NCBI GenBank assembly: GCA_963920765.1
Contig: OY987244.1
Coordinates: 26,578,358 to 26,642,357 of the forward strand
From: Ulota crispa
Lineage: Eukaryota; Streptophyta; Bryopsida; Orthotrichales; Orthotrichaceae
Reading direction: 5' to 3'
DNA: 64,000 bases
Position 1 is the stretch's first letter. Each line of letters starts with the position of its first letter. Below the pieces are notes generated by a model. The model saw only the letters and a program-made list of their open reading frames with translations. It was not told the DNA's origin and did not search any database. Both the position numbers and the translations under genes were made by a program. Shown in pieces: positions 58,701 to 64,000 of this stretch.

Positions 58701-60738
58701 CATGTGGCATATAATGCATTATTTGTTAAATTGGGACAAACAGAGGTACCATTTTGTACTCCACCTTAAACCCAAAAAGTCACCTTAAACCAGATTCAAA
58801 AGTATCAGATTTAATTTGAGCCAATAAGATTTTTTCCCTTGCAAATTCCTCCTCTCAAGTGAGGACACGTGTACCATAAAAAATGTTGAGCTCAATTTTA
58901 GGAGGCCTCCTAAAACCTTCAAAACTCTCAAAATGTAAGCTTTGTCCCAATTGAACGAATATTGCATCATATGTCAAGTGCAAATTTTTTTTATAGGGAA
59001 CCAATGGGCTTGATTTGTGCACATCATCAAGGGTTAATTTTTGAATTTGTGCATTTATTTTTAGAAAACGTAAATTAAAGAGGCTTGACTTAACCCTTGA
59101 AGGGCCCTTGGGCTCTAAAGTTACGGTACCATATACGGTCGTAACCAATATTTAGAAATTTGAATCTACTAAAAATTAAGTGTTTCAACCATACATATTG
59201 AAGAGTTGTATGATGATGAGTGCATAATTTTTTTTGAAAAATCCTCAAAGCAGCTCAAATATGTATGTACATATGACTGTACATACGACCGTAGAGGGCT
59301 TTCATGCCGTTCAAGGGTTAATAACCCATTCATCTTTGCACAGAAAGCAACCTAAAAATGGCGGAATATTATTCTTTTATCCCAACCAAGTTAATGAATA
59401 TAAGCACATTCACAACTCTTGTACATCATAAGTTTAAACCCAAAAAACACAAAAATCATGCATAATATCAAATACATTAAATTGGCGGAAACACACCGAA
59501 ATGAAACTTTCCAGCACAAAAAATGGTTGAAACTTGAATCCAATCCTAGTTTGTGGAACTCAAGTGGCACAATTTGGGCGCTTATCGTTGCACCAATATA
59601 ATAAAATAGACAACATGGAATCAAAACAACACATTATCCAACAACAACACCAAAGAAACGGATGTTTATTCATCACCTTAGAGAAATTGCAGACTAAATG
59701 GTCGGGAGAAATCCTCGGAGAAATCATTGTTGACAAAAAACCCATTGCACAAATGTCCATGCTCCTTTTGGTCTAGAGGTTTCTTCAACACTCAGTGCTA
59801 GTTTATTCTAACTGCCCCCTTTTCATCTCTTGGCTTAAAAATCCAAATAATACCTCCAATCACTTGCTAAGAGAATACCTTGACTTACTAAACAACATAA
59901 TGAATGTACTACTACACAGCCTTTAAATTTCTGGCAAATTTTTGACAAAATCTACCTCAATTTAGGAATGGCTGCCATTACACTAGAACAATCAAGTGAA
60001 AAGATGGACAAAATTGTCAGGGCCCTCCCGGAGCAAACACAAGGTTTGCCAAAATTTGGATGAAAGTTACAAAAATTGATAAATTTATTGATTGAATGTG
60101 CACATGTTGTGGATTCTATCCATTTCTATCCAAATTTTCCTTACTTTTCCTTACTTGCTCGCATTGTTGGGTGCATGTTGTGTGACCAACTACAAAACAA
60201 AATCTAGAGGCTACAAGGTTGTTCCAATCATTGTGTACACTATCCTTGCAAGGTACATTAGGAACAAACTTCCAAGTTGACCCCAACATTAGAAAACTCA
60301 AAAACCACAAACACTAAAAGAAAAACGGCAATAAGAAACTAAGTCACATAAATGCACAACAACTGAACAACTATACAATGACTAAACAATAACTACAAAA
60401 TGACTCAATTACAATTATATAATTATTGTGACCTAATTATTTATTGCATGTTTTTCTTCTAGTGAAACAAGCTTATAATGCAAACTTGTTTGTTGTTTCC
60501 TAGTTTTACAATTCCGCACTAGCATGGAAGTTTGCCCTAACAACATACATACCAGAATGTGACATTAGAGAATGTGATATTGAAGAGGGCGGTACCGACC
60601 TCCTCTTCGGCGTGCATGAACGACGGAAGCAATGCTGGAACGGGATTCAAGCTCGTCGGAGACGCTTGTGGAGCCCAGTTGTGCAACATCCTCATCAGGG
60701 CTGGAGATCTCTGGACTTGGAGTTGTAGAAGAATTCAT
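49714..60738 (-). CDS. Small coiled-coil protein, four exons, with an in-frame TGA in exon 3
   Basis: Exons, high to low: 60738-60596, 56807-56597, 52023-51847, 49845-49714. All junctions are GT..AG and keep one frame: 663 bases, 220 residues. The N terminus is Ser/Glu-rich (MNSSTTPSPEISSPDEDVAQ). Exon 2 gives a helical segment (FGHICEALVCFVQARELAMV, DKRYREESEFLLLPNEVALQ). Exons 3 and 4 give an acidic linker (EGEEWDDPEGESP) and a C-terminal coiled coil (LDVQLIENRIDK then ARSDLSTLEQRTRQIELEMQ). Codon 156 is TGA (51910-51912). It lies inside a 63-base in-frame segment, 51903-51965, that begins GTTGGT and ends ACAG. If that segment is spliced out, an intact 199-residue protein results; if not, the gene is broken. 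Introns of 3.8, 4.6 and 2.0 kb are packed with MITEs. I do not recognise the family; a complex subunit is plausible from the coiled coil only. Confidence 0.68.
50047..50645. mobile_element. Foldback element of about 600 bp in intron 3
   Basis: The inverted arms start at 'aaatcaaggaaaaatat' and end 'atatttttccttgattt'. They carry repeated 'aaatatcaaatataccc' words in one arm and the complements in the other. No clear target duplication is seen. Confidence 0.7.
50656..51025. mobile_element. MITE, about 370 bp, GTTCACATT ends, in intron 3
   Basis: AGTGGTTGTTCACATTATGT at the left is matched inverted by AGTAGTTCACATTGTGT at the right. Further inside, 'cctatgtcccacatctt' and its diverged inverse continue the arms. 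Confidence 0.7.
51051..51170. mobile_element. CACTA MITE, truncated at its right end, in intron 3
   Basis: It starts CACTAGAAGAAAAACATGTA and shares 'gagtcattgtatagttgt' with 60312-60464 and 30763-30903, but no TAGTG end follows. Confidence 0.65.
52780..53145. mobile_element. piggyBac-like MITE, 366 bp, in intron 2
   Basis: TTAA flanks it (52776-52779 and 53146-53149). The ends are CCCTTAAACGACTGACC and, inverted, CCCCTAACCGTCCAAGAGG. Confidence 0.85.
53842..54605. mobile_element. 415-bp MITE family, copy 3, split by a piggyBac-like MITE
   Basis: The ends are TAAGGTAGACACACCC and GGGACTGTCTACCTTA. It is the inverted-orientation counterpart of 17111-17525. A TTAA element (54230-54577) sits close to one end. 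Confidence 0.84.
54230..54577. mobile_element. piggyBac-like MITE, 348 bp, nested
   Basis: TTAA flanks it (54226-54229 and 54578-54581). The ends are CCCTTAAACGTCGGCAC and, inverted, CCCTTAAAGGATGGATGG. Confidence 0.87.
55102..56015. mobile_element. Possible decayed piggyBac-like element, about 914 bp
   Basis: The left end CTCCTAAAAGCCCAAGG next to TTAA closely resembles the AAATGCCC ends. The right end (CCCCTCAAATTC inverted, next to TTAA at 56016-56019) matches poorly beyond the first bases, so the right border is a guess. Confidence 0.45.
56045..56330. repeat. Dispersed repeat B, copy 2
   Basis: It is collinear with 56965-57235 ('ttattgatgaatttt', 'acctatttgtgactcta', 'ttgtgaggaaatgag') and inverted relative to 48290-48600. 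Confidence 0.7.
56965..57235. repeat. Dispersed repeat B, copy 3
   Basis: It is collinear with copy 2 and lies just upstream of a Harbinger-like MITE. A long T tract (56908-56943) precedes it. Confidence 0.7.
57266..57525. mobile_element. PIF/Harbinger-like MITE, 260 bp, in intron 1
   Basis: GAGCATCTTCAACATTGCCC at the left and, inverted, GAGCATCTCTAGTGTTGCAC at the right. TTA is duplicated at 57263-57265 and 57526-57528, the Harbinger target. A related end is at 63631. Confidence 0.83.
57529..58125. other. Intron sequence without a recognised element
   Basis: I see no transposon ends or repeats that match elsewhere in the window. Confidence 0.3.
58126..58192. repeat. T-rich simple repeat (TTTTG)n
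   Basis: Runs of T separated by single G, with a final (TTTG)n tract. The Lys/Asn-rich minus-strand frames over it are artefacts. Confidence 0.95.
58396..59093. mobile_element. Inverted-repeat element, about 700 bp, with a nested MITE
   Basis: TTAATCCAGGCCTCTTTAAT at the left is matched inverted by TTAAGTCAAGCCTCTTTAAT at the right, followed by 'ttacgtttt' in both. Whether TTAA is target or part of the repeat cannot be told from one copy. It contains the MITE at 58713-58968, and its right TTAA is the left border of the next element. Confidence 0.77.
58713..58968. mobile_element. MITE with 4-base target duplication (ATAT), copy 2
   Basis: Same family as 28431-28687; both contain 'gattttttcccttgcaaatt'. 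The ends are 'aatgcattatttgttaaatt' and, inverted, 'gatgcaatattcgttcaatt'. ATAT lies on both sides (58709-58712 and 58969-58972). Confidence 0.88.
59094..59317. mobile_element. piggyBac-like MITE, 224 bp, GAAGGGCC subfamily
   Basis: TTAA flanks it (59090-59093 and 59318-59321). The ends are CCCTTGAAGGGCCCTTG and, inverted, CCCTTGAACGGCATGAAAGC. Confidence 0.92.
59322..60311. other. Intron sequence, partly a diverged repeat
   Basis: 59930-60150 resembles 37860-38090 in order and wording, with the class unknown. The remainder shows nothing I can assign. Confidence 0.4.
60312..60464. mobile_element. CACTA MITE, 153 bp, in intron 1
   Basis: It starts CACTAAAAGAAAAACGGC and ends ATGTTTTTCTTCTAGTG. 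AAA is duplicated at 60309-60311 and 60465-60467. The ends are those of the 3.7-kb element at 2476, so this may be its deletion derivative. Confidence 0.9.
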
Positions 60739-61156
60739 GGCTTTCTATTTGCAGTTGTTACAGTTACTGCAACTCTGCAAAAGCTAAGCCGGCTCCGAGT
60801 CGACACTCACTGCTTCACCAGCTGCTTGTCGAGCTCTGCCACGAAGTGTTCTCATTCCAAGCTCATCATTCAAAGCCCATCGTTCTGGAGGTTTGTAAGA
60901 AAGTAGGAAAATGCAAAAGGTTGAGCTTTGTGGAATTTCTTTCTTCTTTTTTCTTTTTTCTTTTTGTTTGCTTGAGGTTTGTGACGTTGTTGTGGTGAAG
61001 TGCGCCGTGGTGATGTGTTGTTCAGGGTTGCTGAAAAGGTGAGAGGGCGTCGGTGGAAGGACGCGACGACTATGAGCTTGATAAGTTGGCGCCTCTTACT
61101 GTTTTCAGCTCCATGCTTTGCAAAGGCTTTTGAACAAGTATGATTTTTTCTTAACA
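60739..61156 (-). promoter_or_regulatory. 5-prime leader and promoter of the coiled-coil gene
   Basis: Repeat-free and less AT-rich than the flanks, directly upstream of the ATG at 60738. A pyrimidine-rich run on the plus strand (60935-60965) is purine-rich on the coding strand. I cannot place a TATA box with confidence. Confidence 0.4.
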
Positions 61157-62158
61157 TCCTTAGAGCATCTCCAGCATGGTTGTCACATTGTACCAACCCT
61201 AAATCACCCGTCTATCTGACACTAATATAAATGGTCAAGGCACAAACACCTGAATTTTTTTTTCTTGTATTTTATTTTTGTATGGGCACAAATGCAACTT
61301 TGCAATTACGTTCTAATGTTTGCATCTTGATTTTAGCATGATGAGCCACCCGATTTGATATGGTCTGCCCGCCTGTCTTGTCCAACAGCCAAATCTCACT
61401 TGATGGGACAACTCTGATTTCCACCACATCAGTAGTTTCTCACTCATAGGAAAAGCAGCAATTTTTTTTTCCAATGTTGAAATATAACTTTCATCACCTG
61501 TGCAACTAGGCAAAATAGTGCTCAATCAATAACAAGCCTCTGTACTTGAAAAAGTAGATAGAATCTTCATCATTACTTACTCAACCTATTAATTGATTAA
61601 AGAAAAATTAGAATTTAGAAGAGTTATTGTGCATTGGGAAAATGCAAATTTTGCAATGCAAGAGAGAATATTTTGGCTGGTTCATTGATCCAAGCATTAA
61701 TTGCTCTCTTTTCATCCAAAAGTGGCCCCAATACGGTGTTTTGCAAGATGGGTGGAGATCATGGTTTTTTTGAGGCAATTTAAGGCCCAATTGCCTCAAA
61801 AAAAATTGAGCTTCAAGCCTATAGAAAAAAGGGGGAATTTTTTTCAAAAATTGCCAAATTGCAATAATGAAAATTGCATTGCAGCCTAGGCTTTCATAAA
61901 ATTCTCATCAAACTGAGAATTGATGCCACTATTTTATGATGAGACGAAGCCAAAAGCATTGTCAAAAAAGTCTATTGTGCCAACTTCTCCTTAATTTCAT
62001 TATCAATAGCCATGGTATTGCAAAAATCCATGCATAGGGCCACCTTCAACTCCAAAAAAAATGGGGATGGAGCTAGCAAGTTACAAACCATTTTCAAAGA
62101 ATGCCACACAACCATTGGTCAGAAAACCAAAAATAATAATCCTAGTGGAGATGCTCAC
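61157..62158. other. Segment with Harbinger-like end motifs and a hairpin
   Basis: GAGCATCTCCAGC next to TTA at 61157 and an inverse GGAGATGCTC at 62146-62155 could be the ends of one 1-kb element, but no matching target duplication is seen. Inside, 'ttgaggcaattt' and 'caattgcctcaa' form a hairpin at 61769-61798. Confidence 0.4.
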
Positions 62159-62162
62159 TTAA

Positions 62163-62808
62163 CCCCTCACCGCCCATGGAATTTTGGAGTATCTTAGAAT
62201 TTGCTTGAAAGTGAACAAAAAGCTTGCATTTTGATCAATCTTATCAAATTTCTCTGAAGTGCAACCATACAAATTCAAGATAGACATGTTATAGATTGCG
62301 TAGGAAAAGAAATCTCAACTATATCACTTATGGATTGAAAGATTATAATGTTTGATAATGAGGGTGTTCAAATTGTGAAAGTGATTTGAAGTCTTTCAAT
62401 CCTCTTTTTGCATCTCAAACCTAAAACTGAGGGTACCAAAAAAATATGAGTATGTAAAGTATAACATGCTTAACCCCAATCAATTTACAACTTCTCAAAA
62501 TCTATTCTACAATTTTTTAAATTGAGTTTTTAATGTGATTTTTTCTCCAAGTTCTAGTGTACTTGAAGCTCATTTTCAAGAGCCTTCAACACTAGAAAGT
62601 GAAGATTTGCTATGGACACCCTTGCACAAAATCTTGAATAGAAAAATCACTTTAATTCATTTTCAAAATCAAACTTTTGATGCTGAAAATTAGACTTCAG
62701 TAAGAGTTTAAAAATAATAATAATTACTAAAAAAATCTTGTAGAAAGGTTGTACATCCTTGGATAAAATTCAAAGAAGCCCGATTTGGGCCCCTTGGGCA
62801 GTGTGGGG
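62163..62808. mobile_element. piggyBac-like element, 646 bp, CACCGCCC subfamily
   Basis: TTAA flanks it (62159-62162 and 62809-62812). The ends are CCCCTCACCGCCCATGG and, inverted, CCCCACACTGCCCAAGG. It is the inverted counterpart of 37054-37702. Confidence 0.9.
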
Positions 62809-62812
62809 TTAA

Positions 62813-63115
62813 AGCATCTCCAGCCATACTAGAAAATAATTGGTTGGTGAGATTTTTGGATGGAAAAGGGAGTAATTGATTTATGGATTTTCTATAGTTT
62901 TTTTTAGTACGGCAAAAAAACTGTAATTTTCATGTGCAAGGTAGTTTTTCCTAATAATATGTTTTTTCTTTTACAATCAATTAGTTGAATAATCAATTAT
63001 GAAAAAACTATATGCTTTTGTAAACATGGAAGTTTGTCATTGGTTGATCATAAATGTATCTAATTGGTCAGATGGGGGTTACAAGTGATCAACACTAGAA
63101 ACAAAAAAACACTAT
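62813..63115. other. Unassigned spacer
   Basis: 'agcatctccagccatac' next to the TTAA looks like a Harbinger-type end without a partner. Confidence 0.35.
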
Positions 63116-63346
63116 AACACCATATTTCATAAATTGGGAAAAATGATATATTTTGGGACTTCTGAATTTTGCATTTGTGAAAATATTTTGACAATTTAGA
63201 GTGAGTTTTAAGACACTACACCATTGATGTATGATCTTAAAAAAATCATCATAAAATTCACTTTTAGTCACCAAAATATTTTGAAAAATGAAAAATGAAA
63301 AAGTCCTAAAATGTATCCTTTTACCCAATTTAACAAATATGGCATT
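63116..63346. mobile_element. MITE with 4-base target duplication (CTAT), copy 3
   Basis: The ends AACACCATATTTCATAAATT and, inverted, AATGCCATATTTGTTAAATT match the 28431 element. CTAT lies on both sides (63112-63115 and 63347-63350). The interior differs from the other two copies, so it is a separate subfamily. Confidence 0.88.
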
Positions 63347-64000
63347 CTATGTTCCCTAGCTTAGAAAGGATGAAGAAATAAAATGTGTACTTTGGAGTAT
63401 TGGAGGACAAACACTTTGCTCAAAGTTCCATGCAGTATTTTATTAACGATAACCTCTCAACCATTGAAGGGCGGGAGTTTCGGAAGACAACCATTTCCAA
63501 GGAGAACAAAAACACAAGTGTAAAAACTAAAGGGATCTACTGTTACATAAAGAAGTAAGACTAGTGCTGCCACTTGTTTTTTACAAAAGGCCTTTATATT
63601 TTGGTGTGGTCTACACTTGAGTCTTGAGAGCATCTCTAGTGTTGCACTTCAGACTTGATACTTCAAAATTTTTGGTCTCCAACCTTGCACTTCAAAGATG
63701 GCTCTTGCACTTCAACTATGTCCCATACGTGATCATTAGATCACTCTTCACAAGAAACGTAGGATAAAACTCACTAAACTTAAGATGAATAGTGTATTGA
63801 AGGACCATTGCTTGACACAATAGGATGGAGTAGTGTTATTATTTTTTGTTTTTGTTAAGGTAGAGCAACTCACACCCCAGAATGCATGCATGTAAGGAAA
63901 AATTGGCTAAAATTGGAATCAATGAACGATAGGTGCATGTTCATCCAATATGTTTACTAATATAAGCTACATTCATCCAAAATTTGGCAAACCAAGCAAC
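63347..64000. other. Right edge, with a Harbinger-like MITE end at 63631
   Basis: GAGCATCTCTAGTGTTGCAC at 63631 is nearly identical to one end of the 57266 MITE. The opposite end was not found, so the element is truncated or diverged. No gene is seen. Confidence 0.5.

Overview
This window reads as nuclear DNA of a land plant. It is AT-rich, and it holds spliced genes with GT..AG introns separated by long stretches of short inverted-repeat DNA transposons (MITEs). The best gene is a clear relative of Arabidopsis BAGP1 but well diverged from it. TTAA-flanked piggyBac-like elements, which I do not associate with seed plants, are abundant. Both points suggest a non-seed plant (moss, lycophyte or fern grade), but the lineage is an inference. 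I saw no organelle insert, tRNA, rRNA or convincing retroelement.

Three host genes are supported. (1) 8605-14848, minus: an 18-exon C2-GRAM-VASt membrane protein, the BAGP1 orthologue. Every exon joins in frame to give 597 residues. (2) 40825-43920, plus: an intronless 1031-residue reading frame with an N-terminal membrane anchor, an acidic tail and seven exact-length 33-residue repeats. It sits in a 7-kb repeat-poor island. (3) 49714-60738, minus: a four-exon small coiled-coil protein with introns of 2.0 to 4.6 kb full of MITEs. Its third exon carries an in-frame TGA inside a 63-base GT..AG segment, so it is either decaying or hides a tiny intron.

The rest is mostly transposon debris. At least thirteen TTAA-bounded elements have ends close to CCCYTNAANG (piggyBac-like). 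Seven elements end in TAAGGTA. Others are CACTA elements with 3-base target duplications, three copies of a MITE family with perfect 4-base target duplications that I cannot place in a superfamily, a Stowaway, a Harbinger-like MITE, a Mutator-like foldback with a 9-base duplication, and a pair of long foldbacks. Many are nested, and several insertions can be proved because the window also holds an uninterrupted copy of the target.

Layout: 1-7.8 kb is repeats, including a 3.7-kb CACTA element inside an older element. 7.8-16.9 kb is the BAGP1 locus. 17-38 kb is repeats, with a foldback cluster at 28.2-30.2 kb. 38.1-45.5 kb is the 1031-residue gene and its flanks. 45.5-49.6 kb is repeats. 49.7-61.1 kb is the coiled-coil gene. 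61.2-64 kb is repeats.
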